Positions 1 through 9,269 are shown, numbered from the stretch's first letter. The stretch: DNA of 64,000 nucleotides from an uncultured Bacteroidales bacterium (GCA_946186915.1 CAMHOY010000006.1:1-64000), one strand, 5' to 3'. Numbers and translations are program-made. The notes: generated by a model from the sequence alone, not told the origin.

Positions 1-2
1 TG

Positions 3-91
3 CGGAGAGTGAGGGATTCGAACCCCCGGTACGACGTAATGCGTACACCGCATTTCGAGTGCGGCACTTTCGACCACTCAGTCAACTCTCC
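3..91 (-). tRNA. tRNA-Ser (anticodon CGA)
   Basis: Read on the minus strand this folds as an 89-nt class II tRNA. The acceptor stem GGAGAGT pairs with ACTCTCC, the anticodon loop is CTCGAAA (anticodon CGA, reads UCG) inside a CCGCA/TGCGG stem, there is a long variable arm, and the T loop is GGTTCGAATCC-like. The discriminator base is G. The following bases CA do not make an encoded CCA, so CCA is probably added after transcription. Confidence 0.96.
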
Positions 92-117
92 TCGTATCCT
101 TTTCGGAAAAGCGGGTG

Positions 118-149
118 CAAAATTACAATATTTTTTTGATATACGCAAA
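118..149 (-). promoter_or_regulatory. Promoter of tRNA-Ser
   Basis: On the minus strand: -33 TTTG (149-146), 20-bp spacer starting CGTATATC, then -7 TAATTTTG (125-118), about 27 bp before the tRNA 5' end. It matches the Bacteroidota consensus TTTG / TAnnTTTG. Confidence 0.85.
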
Positions 150-248
150 TTTTTCGTAAGAAAAAAAAGAAAAAGCACATAACTAAGCATACTATATTGT
201 TATTTTTTGGGATATATGCATGAAAATAGTATGTTTTTTACTCAAATA

Positions 249-280
249 TTTGCGCATGTCAATAATTTGTTGTAATTTTG
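249..280 (+). promoter_or_regulatory. Promoter of the DUF349-ftsE-sufE operon
   Basis: TTTG (249-252), 20-bp spacer starting CGCATGTC, TAATTTTG (273-280). The inverted repeat ATTTTGC-ACA-GCAAAAT (275-291) overlaps the -7 box and the expected start site. The start codon follows at 303, so the leader is short. Confidence 0.85.
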
Positions 281-302
281 CACAGCAAAATATTTTGAAA
301 CT

Positions 303-1550
303 ATGGCAAGCACCAGACAACAGATTATCGAGGAACTTCAAAACCTTTTGGGTAAAGATGTGACGGAGATCAAAGAACAAGTGGATCAACTCAAAAATCG
401 CTTCTATAAAGAAGCTGAGTCGGTCGATGAAGAGGCGAAAGAAGAACAGGAAGCCTTAGAACTGCAATTTAAGGAATTGTTGGCAGAATATAAAACGCGC
501 AAAGCAGAGATTACTGCCAAGACAGCGCAAGAGTTACAAACCAACCTGGAGCGCAAGAAAACCATCCTCGAGCAGATGAAAGCTATCGTGGAATCCGGTG
601 AATCAGGGCTGGAGAACGAAGAGTGGAAAGCGGCTACGGAGCGCATGAAAACGTTGCAAGCGGAGTGGAAAACAGTAGGCGCCGTTCCGGCCACCGAGGC
701 TCAAAATATACGTAAGGCTTACCAGCGTTGCCAAGAGCAATTCTATGACTTGGTGAAGATCAATATAGAGTTGCGAGACTTGGATTTCAAGAAAAACCTC
801 GAGTTGAAGACCAAACTTTGTGAAGCAGCTGAGAAATTGCAGAACAATGAGAATATCGTGGAGGCTTCCCGTGCATTGCAGCAACTCCATGATGAGTGGG
901 CCGAGATAGGTCCTGTAGCTCGCGAATTGCGCGAGGATATATGGAATCGCTTCAAAACGGCTTCGTCTGTCATCAATAAGAAACATCAAGCCTATTTTGA
1001 TAATATCCATGCCAAAGAGCAGGAGAACCTGGAACGCAAGCAAGCACTGGTGGAGCAACTTAAAGAACTCCTGACCAATACTGTGGAGCAGGCGAAGAAA
1101 GAAGGCTCCAAAGTGTGGGAAGACGCAACCAAGCAGGTTCAGGATATCCAAACTGAATGGCGTAAAATCGGTTTTGCACCGAAGAAATTCAATCAGTCCA
1201 TCTACGAGCAGTATCGAGAACTATGCGATCAATTCTTCCAAACGAAGAATGCTTATTTTAAGGCCCGCCGTGAAGAGTGGAAGGCTCGCGCAGAGCAACG
1301 CAAAGCCCGTGCGGAACAGCTGAAAGCTCGGGAAGAGAAACGAAAGGAGCAACGCATGGCAAAGACAGAAGACCAACTGCTGCGTATGCGCGAACGTTTG
1401 CGCCAGGAGATAAAGGTGGCGGAGAACAACATTCTCTTCTTTACTGCCAAATCGAAGACAGCAAACAAGTTAGTAGATGGTCTGCAGTCGAAAATCAATG
1501 ACCTCAAGAAACAACTCGACGACATTAACAAACGTCTGGAGGAAGAATAA
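303..1550 (+). CDS. DUF349 domain protein
   Basis: This is a 415-residue, highly charged, mostly helical coiled-coil protein with no signal peptide. Three DUF349-type repeats are visible, each with a W..A...M..LQ..W...G core followed by a long helix: about residues 105-150, 190-235 and 270-315. The C-terminal 100 residues are a Lys/Arg/Glu-rich coiled coil. The family is common in Bacteroidota and has no firmly known function; a cytoplasmic scaffold or nucleic-acid-binding role is only inference. The stop overlaps the ftsE start (TAATG), so the two are probably translationally coupled. The start follows the promoter closely, which supports it. Confidence 0.85.
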   Translation: MASTRQQIIEELQNLLGKDVTEIKEQVDQLKNRFYKEAESVDEEAKEEQEALELQFKELLAEYKTRKAEITAKTAQELQTNLERKKTILEQMKAIVESGESGLENEEWKAATERMKTLQAEWKTVGAVPATEAQNIRKAYQRCQEQFYDLVKINIELRDLDFKKNLELKTKLCEAAEKLQNNENIVEASRALQQLHDEWAEIGPVARELREDIWNRFKTASSVINKKHQAYFDNIHAKEQENLERKQALVEQLKELLTNTVEQAKKEGSKVWEDATKQVQDIQTEWRKIGFAPKKFNQSIYEQYRELCDQFFQTKNAYFKARREEWKARAEQRKARAEQLKAREEKRKEQRMAKTEDQLLRMRERLRQEIKVAENNILFFTAKSKTANKLVDGLQSKINDLKKQLDDINKRLEEE

Positions 1551-2212
1551 TGGCAGAACTGATCACTTATACCAATGTGGAGATTTGTCAGGCGGAGCAG
1601 GTCGTGCTGCGTAACGTGAATCTTCACGTGCAGAATGGCGAGATGATTTACCTGCTCGGCAAAGTAGGTAGCGGCAAGTCCTCTCTGATGAAGACCATCT
1701 ATGGAGCCCTGCCTATTGCAGCCGGAGAGGCGCATGTGCTGGATTATGATATTGTACATATTCGTCGTCGCAAACTGCCGTATCTCCGTCGCCGCTTAGG
1801 TATCATCTTTCAGGATTATAAACTGCTTACCGATCGTTCTGTAGAGGAAAATCTTCTTTTTGTGCTGCGTGCCACAGGATGGAAAAACAAACAACTGATG
1901 CATGACCATGTCTTCGAAGTGTTGCAGCAGGTTGGAATGGAGAATAAAGCCTACAAGAAACCGCATGAGTTATCCGGAGGCGAGCAGCAACGTGTCGTAA
2001 TCGCTCGTGCGCTGCTGAATTCGCCGGAGATTATCCTCGCCGATGAACCAACGGGAAACTTGGACATTGAGACGGGACGTGAAATCATGGACTTGCTCTA
2101 TTCCATCAGCCAAGCCGGAATAACGGTACTCATGTCCACTCATAATATAAATTGGCCGGATTTATATCCCGGCCGCAAATGGCTTTTTGAGAATGGCGAA
2201 ATCCATCAATGA
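1550..2212 (+). CDS. ftsE: FtsE-like ABC transporter ATPase
   Basis: This 220-residue ABC ATPase has Walker [10 protein letters not shown] (about 37-45), the Q-loop IIFQDYKLL, signature LSGGEQQ, Walker [13 protein letters not shown] and the H-loop in STHN. In the family FtsE pairs with the membrane protein FtsX at the division septum and controls peptidoglycan hydrolases. The FQDYKLL Q-loop and short length are typical of FtsE rather than LolD or MacB, but that distinction is not absolute. It sits between the DUF349 gene (1-bp overlap) and sufE (20-bp overlap). No ftsX is adjacent, so its partner must be elsewhere. Confidence 0.8.
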   Translation: MAELITYTNVEICQAEQVVLRNVNLHVQNGEMIYLLGKVGSGKSSLMKTIYGALPIAAGEAHVLDYDIVHIRRRKLPYLRRRLGIIFQDYKLLTDRSVEENLLFVLRATGWKNKQLMHDHVFEVLQQVGMENKAYKKPHELSGGEQQRVVIARALLNSPEIILADEPTGNLDIETGREIMDLLYSISQAGITVLMSTHNINWPDLYPGRKWLFENGEIHQ

Positions 2213-2621
2213 GATACAAGACGAGGTCATCGAGGAGTTTGAAGCTTTAGAGAGCTGGATGGAACGCTATCAGCTCCTGGTGGACTATGCGCGTGAGTTG
2301 AAGAAGAATCCACTGCCTGAGGCAGATAAGATTGACCGTAATAAAATCGATGGTTGTCAGTCCGTCGTGTGGTTTACCTGCCAACTCAAAGACGGCAGAT
2401 TGATTCTGAAAGGCGACGCAGACGCGCTCTTGGTGCAAGGTATTGTAGCACTCCTGTTGTATGTATTGAATGATCATACACCACAGGAAATTATCGATGC
2501 AGACCTATATTTCATTGACAGGATAGGCTTGCGTGAGCACCTCAGCCCCACGCGCAGTAACGGCATAGCCGCAATGCTTAAACAGATAAAATTATACGCG
2601 CTCGCGTATCAAGCGAAATAA
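2193..2621 (+). CDS. sufE: SufE family Fe-S assembly sulfur acceptor
   Basis: A 142-residue SufE-like protein. SufE takes persulfide sulfur from the cysteine desulfurase SufS during Fe-S cluster assembly. The acceptor cysteine is Cys55 in the family motif GCQSVVW, and the C-terminal half keeps the ..R.NG...ML..I pattern. I chose ATG 2193 over an in-frame TTG at 2187; both lie inside the end of ftsE. The 3' end overlaps the convergent aroK by 30 bp. Confidence 0.88.
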   Translation: MAKSINEIQDEVIEEFEALESWMERYQLLVDYARELKKNPLPEADKIDRNKIDGCQSVVWFTCQLKDGRLILKGDADALLVQGIVALLLYVLNDHTPQEIIDADLYFIDRIGLREHLSPTRSNGIAAMLKQIKLYALAYQAK

Positions 2622-3137
2622 TTCCTCTGCGATTCGTTCATCGGACTCTTCATCGCAGATGGTTACATCTAAAATATGATGAGCCTGGCTATAGAAAGGC
2701 TCCCGAGCTTCCAGTTGTGGTGCGATAAAATCCAGCAACTCTTCTTCTGTGCGTCCTTGTAATACTGGCCGTTCACTCAAATCCGTCAGACTCAGGCGCT
2801 TAGCCAGATGTTCGGGTTTCCAACGGATATAAATACTTGTGCCCAACTCGCGCAGACACTCCATATTGTCTTCCCAACACGGATAGCCGCCGCCGGTCGC
2901 ATAGATAATATGCTCGAACGGAATCTGATCCGCGAGGTCTTCAACTACATATTTTTCTTTTTTGCGGAATTCTTCCAACCCGAACCGACGGATATATTCC
3001 GCTGTACTATAACCATGGATCTGTTCAAAGGCATCATCCAAATCCACGAAACGCCAGCCGAGCTTATCGGCCAGCAAACGGCCGGCTGTTGTCTTGCCGG
3101 CTCCCATATAACCTACAAGGTAGATTGGTAATTCCAT
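2592..3137 (-). CDS. aroK: Shikimate kinase
   Basis: About 181 residues. It phosphorylates shikimate in aromatic amino-acid synthesis. Visible motifs are Walker A GYMGAGKTT (residues 9-17), DLDD for Mg/shikimate, the glycine-rich TGGGYP substrate loop and ERPVL of the lid. An upstream ATG at 3155 would add six residues, but 3137 places the P-loop at the usual distance from the N-terminus. The start lies inside the end of the upstream secreted-protein gene (stop at 3113). Its end overlaps sufE tail-to-tail. Confidence 0.92.
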   Translation of the reverse strand: MELPIYLVGYMGAGKTTAGRLLADKLGWRFVDLDDAFEQIHGYSTAEYIRRFGLEEFRKKEKYVVEDLADQIPFEHIIYATGGGYPCWEDNMECLRELGTSIYIRWKPEHLAKRLSLTDLSERPVLQGRTEEELLDFIAPQLEAREPFYSQAHHILDVTICDEESDERIAEELFRLIRERV

Positions 3138-3514
3138 GTATCGTTGTCTATCCATGTAATACGACCGGTCTCTTTATCAATGGTAGCCAAAGGAAAAATA
3201 GATTGTACGGTCGGTTCGTATGGGAAGAGGTACTCTCCTAATTTATTATACACGCGCGCGATAGAAGAACATTGTGGCGCACATACTGTTAGCACAACAA
3301 AAATTGCATCGCACTCACGTTCTCCGCAGTAGTACAATTCTATCGTACAACTATCGTTGAGTTGGGAGCGAACATACTTGTCGTTGTATTCTTCGAGCAA
3401 CGTTATATTTCCTCCTAGTGAGGTAAAGTCCGAGAGAAATTGCTTGATTGCATTAGTCTCGGCGTACGTAGATAGAGAGAGAATAAGGAATATATATAGA
3501 AAGCCTTTACGCAT
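3113..3514 (-). CDS. Small secreted protein, DUF3256-like
   Basis: A 133-residue protein with an N-terminal signal peptide (about residues 1-18, cleavage after TYA). The mature part has four Cys (TIELYYCGERECD and CAPQC), suggesting disulfides. The pattern of a signal peptide followed by an L.GG.I.LL segment and a short C-terminal ...TWNY end resembles the Bacteroidales DUF3256 family, though it is shorter than I expect for that family. It lies between ispF and aroK, overlapping aroK by 25 bp. Function unknown. Confidence 0.6.
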   Translation of the reverse strand: MRKGFLYIFLILSLSTYAETNAIKQFLSDFTSLGGNITLLEEYNDKYVRSQLNDSCTIELYYCGERECDAIFVVLTVCAPQCSSIARVYNKLGEYLFPYEPTVQSIFPLATIDKETGRITWIDNDTWNYQSTL

Positions 3515-3518
3515 GTTT

Positions 3519-3998
3519 TTACTTAGTACTTTCTAATAAAGCTACCGCGTATGCTGCGATGCCTTCTTCACGACCGACAAATCCCAAATGCTCGGTAGTC
3601 GTCGCTTTGAGGCTTACTTGGTTAGGCTCTACACCCATTACCTCGGCGAGGCATGCCTGCATGGCGTCAATATACGGATTGAGTTTCGGCGCCTGCGCAC
3701 AGATCGTGATGTCGCAATTACCTAACTCATACTCCGCTTCGCGGAGCATGACCATCACACGGCGAAGAAGAATCTTGGAGTCGATACCTTCGTATTCGTT
3801 GCCTTTGGTGTCCGGGAAATGATAGCCTATATCCCGCATAGCGGCCGCGCCAAGCAGGGCATCGCAAAGCGCATGAATAACAACATCGGCATCCGAATGA
3901 CCAAGTAACCCGCGGGCACACGGCACCTCAATTCCCCCTAACCACAATTTGCGGTCAGGGGAAAATTGATGGACGTCATATCCAAAACCAATACGCAT
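3519..3998 (-). CDS. ispF: 2-C-methyl-D-erythritol 2,4-cyclodiphosphate synthase
   Basis: A 159-residue IspF of normal length. It makes the cyclic diphosphate intermediate of the MEP isoprenoid pathway as a cytoplasmic trimer. The zinc ligands Asp8 and His10 (GYDVH) and His42 (VVIHALCD) are present, as are the conserved GHSDAD, DIGYHFPDT and KATTTEHLGFVGR segments. It starts 5 bp after the porV stop in a tight minus-strand run. Confidence 0.96.
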   Translation of the reverse strand: MRIGFGYDVHQFSPDRKLWLGGIEVPCARGLLGHSDADVVIHALCDALLGAAAMRDIGYHFPDTKGNEYEGIDSKILLRRVMVMLREAEYELGNCDITICAQAPKLNPYIDAMQACLAEVMGVEPNQVSLKATTTEHLGFVGREEGIAAYAVALLESTK

Positions 3999-4003
3999 GG
4001 ATA

Positions 4004-5248
4004 TTATTTTTTCTTTCTATTATCCACAAGATCCTTGATGCCTGCGAGGTCGAAGCCCAGCGTGAAACGCATCGTCTGATCCAGCGGGTTGGTGGAAGCC
4101 AAACCTACGCAGTAGGAGACATCAAGTGTTACGATAGAGAGGTGGAAACCGGCACCAAAGGTGAGATAGTTACGGTTACCTTTGTAGTAGTTCTCGTAAC
4201 TGTAACCGGCACGGGCAAAGAACTGCTTGTTGTAGCTATACTCGATACCTGCACCCCAACGAACCTCCTTGAACTCTTCAGATGAACCGCCCGGAGCGTC
4301 TGCAAACGACATGAACCAACCACGAGCTGAAGAGATGTTCGAGTAAGCACCTTCGCTCATCCTCCATGTCTCTGCATTCGTCGGATCAATCGGAGTGCCG
4401 TCAGCGTTCCATAGTTCCGGTTTTGCGGCCGTCTCTTTGGTTGTCATGCGGGAATAACGGCTCGGAACCAACATCTTATTGGTCTCGATGGTGAAAGTCA
4501 AGAAGTTATACTTGTCGCACGGCAACTCATAACTGATACCCAAGTTCATGCTGGCAGGGATGAAGTTGCTACGGTCGTCTGCATAAGCCATTTTACCGCC
4601 TAAGTTCTTCAGACTGAAACCTAAATTGAAATGGCTCGTACCCATCGGTAACTCAATTGGCTGACGATAGTACAGCGCAATGTCTGCGGCTGCTGTTACA
4701 GCCGGATGCAAGTCGATAGAACTGCTCTGCGCATTCACACCGTTGTTGAGGTCAGAATAGAGTACGCGGATAGCAACAGACATCGACACATACTCATGTA
4801 ACTTACGGAAATAACTCAAGTCCAGAGACCACTCGTTCGGACGTACATTCTGAATCACTTGTCCGCTGGGATCCGTTAATGCTACGTCACCCATCGAGAA
4901 ATACGTGAAGCTCGCACCGATACCACCGCCGAGGTCGCCAAAGTTGTAGAATCCTGCAAGGTAAGCGAGGTCGATGTCACCTACCAATTTACGCAACCAA
5001 GGCGTATAGTTAGCGGTGATACCACCCTTCGAATACATGTACGCGTACTTGGCAGGGTTCCAGTACTGCGCATTAAAATCAGCCTCCGTTGACACGCCGA
5101 CATCACCTTGTCCTGCTGCACGTGCATCCGGAGCGATGGACAAAGACGGCATCGCTGTAATCAACGGGTTCATTGTGTCATCTGCAGTCTGGGCACTCAT
5201 CGTCATGGCGCAAACCAAGGCTGCGATTGAAAGAATTACTTTTTTCAT
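4004..5248 (-). CDS. porV: Type IX secretion outer-membrane protein PorV (LptO)
   Basis: A 414-residue beta-barrel-like protein with a clear signal peptide (MKKVILSIAALVCAMTMSAQ). In the type IX secretion system PorV shuttles substrates from the translocon to the attachment complex with the sortase PorU. It has the PorV/PorQ-family start (SLSIAPDARAAGQGDVG) and the typical alternating strand pattern ending in an aromatic/basic residue region (FTLGFDLAGI). The gene directly follows porU, the usual Bacteroidales arrangement, separated by 121 bp containing a TCCGGA-tag-TCCGGA palindrome (about 5287-5301) and ATTCATT-like words. Confidence 0.9.
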   Translation of the reverse strand: MKKVILSIAALVCAMTMSAQTADDTMNPLITAMPSLSIAPDARAAGQGDVGVSTEADFNAQYWNPAKYAYMYSKGGITANYTPWLRKLVGDIDLAYLAGFYNFGDLGGGIGASFTYFSMGDVALTDPSGQVIQNVRPNEWSLDLSYFRKLHEYVSMSVAIRVLYSDLNNGVNAQSSSIDLHPAVTAAADIALYYRQPIELPMGTSHFNLGFSLKNLGGKMAYADDRSNFIPASMNLGISYELPCDKYNFLTFTIETNKMLVPSRYSRMTTKETAAKPELWNADGTPIDPTNAETWRMSEGAYSNISSARGWFMSFADAPGGSSEEFKEVRWGAGIEYSYNKQFFARAGYSYENYYKGNRNYLTFGAGFHLSIVTLDVSYCVGLASTNPLDQTMRFTLGFDLAGIKDLVDNRKKK

Positions 5249-5337
5249 TTGTGTTATTAAGTTGTTTTGTTTATATTTCTGTTTGTTCCGGATAGTCCGG
5301 AGAAGGATTATTCAGCGATTTGCTTCATAGGCTTACT

Positions 5338-5372
5338 CATTCACTAATTCATTATACATTCATCATTCATTA
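5338..5372. repeat. Degenerate ATTCATTA-type short tandem words
   Basis: The porU-porV spacer carries imperfect 7-9 bp units of the type ATTCATTA, ATTCATC, ATTCATTA running up to the porU stop codon. It belongs to the same class of spacer repeats seen at 20463, 47961, 48953 and 56339. Confidence 0.6.
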
Positions 5373-8300
5373 TTTCGTTACGATGATTTTTCCGGACGAA
5401 ACGCTGTATCCGCTGCTTGCAGATTTGATACGTACGCTATAGACATACACGCCGGGCGTCAGTCCTAATTCTGCCATATTTATCAATACGCGGTCAGGGT
5501 TTTGTTGGGTGTGGCTCCATAGCATTTGGCCGCTTGTGTTATACAGGTAGAGCTCCGTCTGCAGTAACTCGTCCGGTTGGTCGTAGTTCACCACGAGGTT
5601 AATCACTCCGGCTGCTTGTACCGGATTGGGGTAGGTGGTGATGGAGTAAATAGACGGGTCTAAGCCGGCTTCTACAATGAAGTTGAGTGTTTGCGTGGTA
5701 CTGTTGTTCAGCAAATCCCATGCGCGGAACATCAAACTGTGCGGACCATTCGGCAAAGTTTCCATCAGATAACTTACTTGTCCGGCCTGGTAACTGTTGT
5801 TGGCTGCCGTGAAATAATCATTGAGTACGAAAGTCTTCTTTGCATCGTCATCGATGATCATCATCAGGTCATGCCCGATACCTGCCCCCGCGGTGTTAAT
5901 GCCGTTCTCATCATAAAGGTCGGCAAAGAACCGTGGAGTCTCATAGGTCTTGTCGCCGTCCTTGAAGACAGGGGTGTTTAGGTAGATATGCATCTCCGGA
6001 CCAATCGTGTCCTGTACCAGATACGAACTCGTTCCGCCGATGACGAGGTCTTCGTAATGACCAACCGCCTCTACGGTCTCTGCCTCATCTTGCGTTCGGG
6101 CATAATAAACAATGCGTCCGTTGCCGTAGTTATAGCGGATATCTTTGGGCACCATAAACGTATATTCAAATCGTCCGTCTTTGACTGCAGTGGAACCGGA
6201 GAAGAGCATGTTTGGATAGTCTTTGTAGGACACTACTCTCGGTTCATCTCCGGCTTGATCGTTATCGCGTGTCGGGATATTTTGAATCTTGTCATACACT
6301 GCGATATCTACCTCGCCGTTAAAATCTTCCACTACCGACTGATCCTCATCAATAATACTTCCCTTTACATGTTGCACACTCAACGCATTAAGAGTGTCGA
6401 TAGTTGTATTCGTCTTTATTTGATAGTCCGTGGGGTAGTTCAGCCGGATAGCCGGATCGCCTAATAGCACGTACGGCAGGCGGTTCATCTCGCTTTTTGC
6501 TGCACGGGCATTCTTACCGGCTGCGATAGCCTCGCCGAGCGTAGCATCGTAATGGAATGGAGTAGTGTGTTTGAAGAGTTGGTCACACACAGCCCGGTTG
6601 ATCTCATTGTTCTGCGAAGCATAGACGGTACGCGTTGCGGCTAATATACCGACTGCTCCTCCATTGGGATTCAATACGGCTACCTCTGCTGCACAGCGAC
6701 GACCGGAGTCAAACTGCGCGAAGTTACAGGTGGCGAACAACCAGAAACCGAGATTCGTATTACGCATCTCCTCGATATCCTTAAGGTTCAGAATAGACTC
6801 GTTGGTGATTGCGTTATAGCCGCCGTGACCGGAATAGTCAAAGAAGAGTACGCCGTTCTTCAGCAGATTGGCTACGCGGTTCTTGGCCAAAGGATAACTC
6901 TCGCCGCTCGCATTCACCTCTTGAGGATATGCGTCTAAGAAAATCTTATGAATAACCAGATCCGGGTTCGCCAGACGAATCATCTCGGCGCTTATCTCCG
7001 AAGTCTCGGTGTGTGTGCCGCCTTCTCCGTCATCTGCCAGATACACCAGCTGGCTCTTCCATTTGCCAGCCTGCTCATTGTTCATGTACCGGATCAGTTT
7101 GTCCACGACTTCGCGGGCCTCGGTGGTATTGTTTACAGGCAGACGGCCTACACCAATCTCCATCATTCCGGTGTTGTCATTCTCTCCTTCATTATCGTCG
7201 AGAAAACCGAAATAGTCATCCGTTGCGTACGCACTCACCTCGTTCACGGAGTTCTTTGCTTCGTAGGTCAGCAATAACGAAGTACCGGAGTTGGGAAGTA
7301 ACTTACGGTTGTCGAATGTACCGTGACCCATTAGCAACAACCATCGCGGCTTGGCGATGCCGTTACCGTCTGCACGGTCGTACAGCATCTTCATTAACCA
7401 GCGGTATGCCGTAGCATCCGGTGTGCCCGATGAAAACTCGTTATATACCTGTTGGTCAGTGACAACTGCCCAGGTGATGCCTTGTTTCTGCTCGTGAGCT
7501 TTCGCCAAGTCGGTTGAGACCGCCTCATATCCTTCAGGGCAGATAATGACATAGTCGATATTCTTCAGCGCATGGAGGTTCTGGTTCGCCACATTGCCTA
7601 CTATTTGTGCACTCACCCATGAATCGCCTTGCGGATTGACTGCTACGTACTCGTGTACACCATCCGCTTGGGCACCTACCCATTGAATTGTGTCGCCATT
7701 CATCGTTGTTGGCATACGCTGTATATGCGCTAAGTCTGTGATATCCCATATCTGGGTTGCGGAGGTGGCATTATTCAAATGGAAGCGCACAGGGGTGTAG
7801 GAGCGGTAGTTGCTATTCGTGCGTACCGGCATCCAACTGCCGCGCATCTTTAACTCCGTCGGAGTGGTCATCTCGATATAGTTTAACCAACCCAAAGCAC
7901 CCGCGGTACTGTTGGAGAAAGTCAGTTGTACCTGTTGCTTTTCCGCGCTCGTAGTGGCAATCATGCTCAGTGAACCCGTGCAGGCCATCGTGTAGAAATC
8001 CGGATAGGGCTTGATAGAGACGGTTCCCGTACTGCTGTTGAAAACGCAACGGAAAGTGGAATTGATTTTTGAATAGCCGGCAACATCGATAAACGCGCGA
8101 CTTGTCTCGCCTGCAATGGCATTCGGAGTAGTGAAAGAAAACGTGCGCTTTTGGTTCGCATTGAATTGCTCTCCGTAGAATTCGCGTCCGCCTCCGGAAA
8201 CACCGCTGCGGTCGATGAGGTTCAACGAGTCTTTCTCATGTACCTGATAAGCCGGATATTGATAGATATCCGTGGCTTCGCCTTCTATCGGCGATCCCGT

Positions 8301-8720
8301 TGTCGGAGCCAGTAACTCACCTATATTATCGCTCAGAAAATAGTATCCGTAGTCGGAATAGGTATTGCGGGTATGCGTGAAGCGCGTACCGCTGTAAGAC
8401 CAATTGACAGGACCCTGAACCCAGAAGAGCACGTAGTCATTGCCTACATATACCGGCACTTGTGGCAGGTCGTCTATCTTCGCCTTCGTGAAATCTTGTG
8501 CTAACATCGCGCCGCCATACCCATATACGCGTAATTGCGTAGGCTCAATGCCGGCGCTGCGCAGCTGACTGAATGTCATGCGACATACGCCGCTCTCGCT
8601 TACGCGGATCTTCACCCAATGTCCGTTCGCCAGAACAGACTCTTCAGTATAGGAGTGAATACCCGCCATCAGCGGAAGGCACATCGCTATGAATAGCACT
8701 ATCGATAGAATCTTTCTCAT
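5370..8720 (-). CDS. porU: Type IX secretion sortase PorU (C25 peptidase family)
   Basis: About 1116 residues with signal peptide MRKILSIVLFIAMCLPLMAG. PorU removes the C-terminal sorting domain of T9SS cargo and links it to the cell surface. The gingipain-type C25 peptidase domain has the catalytic His in DYSGHGGYN (about residue 628) and Cys in ATCNFAQ (about 662). The C-terminus carries its own sorting-type beta domain (YPNPV near the start, then LTPGVYVYSVRI and a final GKIIVTK). I chose ATG 8720 over 8732 because it overlaps the upstream stop as ATGA and begins the signal peptide. Porin-like partner porV lies downstream. Confidence 0.93.
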   Translation of the reverse strand: MRKILSIVLFIAMCLPLMAGIHSYTEESVLANGHWVKIRVSESGVCRMTFSQLRSAGIEPTQLRVYGYGGAMLAQDFTKAKIDDLPQVPVYVGNDYVLFWVQGPVNWSYSGTRFTHTRNTYSDYGYYFLSDNIGELLAPTTGSPIEGEATDIYQYPAYQVHEKDSLNLIDRSGVSGGGREFYGEQFNANQKRTFSFTTPNAIAGETSRAFIDVAGYSKINSTFRCVFNSSTGTVSIKPYPDFYTMACTGSLSMIATTSAEKQQVQLTFSNSTAGALGWLNYIEMTTPTELKMRGSWMPVRTNSNYRSYTPVRFHLNNATSATQIWDITDLAHIQRMPTTMNGDTIQWVGAQADGVHEYVAVNPQGDSWVSAQIVGNVANQNLHALKNIDYVIICPEGYEAVSTDLAKAHEQKQGITWAVVTDQQVYNEFSSGTPDATAYRWLMKMLYDRADGNGIAKPRWLLLMGHGTFDNRKLLPNSGTSLLLTYEAKNSVNEVSAYATDDYFGFLDDNEGENDNTGMMEIGVGRLPVNNTTEAREVVDKLIRYMNNEQAGKWKSQLVYLADDGEGGTHTETSEISAEMIRLANPDLVIHKIFLDAYPQEVNASGESYPLAKNRVANLLKNGVLFFDYSGHGGYNAITNESILNLKDIEEMRNTNLGFWLFATCNFAQFDSGRRCAAEVAVLNPNGGAVGILAATRTVYASQNNEINRAVCDQLFKHTTPFHYDATLGEAIAAGKNARAAKSEMNRLPYVLLGDPAIRLNYPTDYQIKTNTTIDTLNALSVQHVKGSIIDEDQSVVEDFNGEVDIAVYDKIQNIPTRDNDQAGDEPRVVSYKDYPNMLFSGSTAVKDGRFEYTFMVPKDIRYNYGNGRIVYYARTQDEAETVEAVGHYEDLVIGGTSSYLVQDTIGPEMHIYLNTPVFKDGDKTYETPRFFADLYDENGINTAGAGIGHDLMMIIDDDAKKTFVLNDYFTAANNSYQAGQVSYLMETLPNGPHSLMFRAWDLLNNSTTQTLNFIVEAGLDPSIYSITTYPNPVQAAGVINLVVNYDQPDELLQTELYLYNTSGQMLWSHTQQNPDRVLINMAELGLTPGVYVYSVRIKSASSGYSVSSGKIIVTK

Positions 8721-9253
8721 TTGATTTTGCAATATAATTTCTCTTCTCCGTTTATCTCTATGCGGATGATTTCTTCTTTGCTTACCTGCCTCGGAGCTTG
8801 ACGGTACTGAATATAGATCAAGTCTCCTTGACGTATTGTCATTACTTTGCTCGCTCTTGCTACCGCCTCTTCCGGAGAGAGTAAGAGTTCTTTCTCTAAA
8901 TATTCCTTTCCCCTCAAAGAAGAGGTGGGGGTGGGCTCATATTCTCCAATAGCCAGCGAATAGTCGAACGCCAATGCTTCCGTCCATGGCTTGCCTGCCG
9001 ATTGTGCCTCACGTGCAAGATCCATTGCTATGAAGTCTGCGCCGGGAGCTACGGCATCGTAATAACGACTTGCGAACTTGGGAGCAATCTCTTTGCCCAA
9101 ACGGCTCACGCGCAAAATGATGCACTCTGTCACACCCAACTCCTTCGTCCATTCTGGTATGAAGAGCGGCTTGCGACCGTTCAGCAGACAGGAGTCCCCT
9201 TTTAGAACCATTTCACTGCCGCCATCCCGATATATAAAGCCAATTATCTTCAT
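8717..9253 (-). CDS. Fumarylacetoacetate hydrolase-fold protein
   Basis: About 178 residues. It resembles the small FAH-fold proteins that Bacteroidales carry: LFIPEWTKELGVTE, then the family-like DFIAMDLAREAQ and KPWTEALAFDYS segments, and GDLIYI near the end. True FAH-family enzymes cleave or hydrate 2-oxo acids using acidic metal ligands; I cannot confirm the full ligand set here, so substrate is unknown. ATG 9253 was preferred to a TTG at 9259; it follows the promoter by a very short leader. The gene overlaps porU by 4 bp (ATGA). Residues around PTPTSSLRGKEY are encoded by a dispersed GC-rich repeat (8905-8938). Confidence 0.65.
   Translation of the reverse strand: MKIIGFIYRDGGSEMVLKGDSCLLNGRKPLFIPEWTKELGVTECIILRVSRLGKEIAPKFASRYYDAVAPGADFIAMDLAREAQSAGKPWTEALAFDYSLAIGEYEPTPTSSLRGKEYLEKELLLSPEEAVARASKVMTIRQGDLIYIQYRQAPRQVSKEEIIRIEINGEEKLYCKIK
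8905..8938. repeat. Dispersed GC-rich palindromic repeat, copy 1 (inside FAH-fold CDS)
   Basis: CCTTTCCCCTC-aaag-AAGAGGTGGGGGTGGGCTC-like unit. It is related to copies at 19240, 22861, 23467 and 48709: a CCCTTCAGGG- or CCCTTGAGGG-like core followed by GGGG..GGGG..GGCTC. Here the core is degenerate. It is read in frame on the minus strand. Confidence 0.5.
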
Positions 9254-9269
9254 GCGCAAAAATCGGGCG

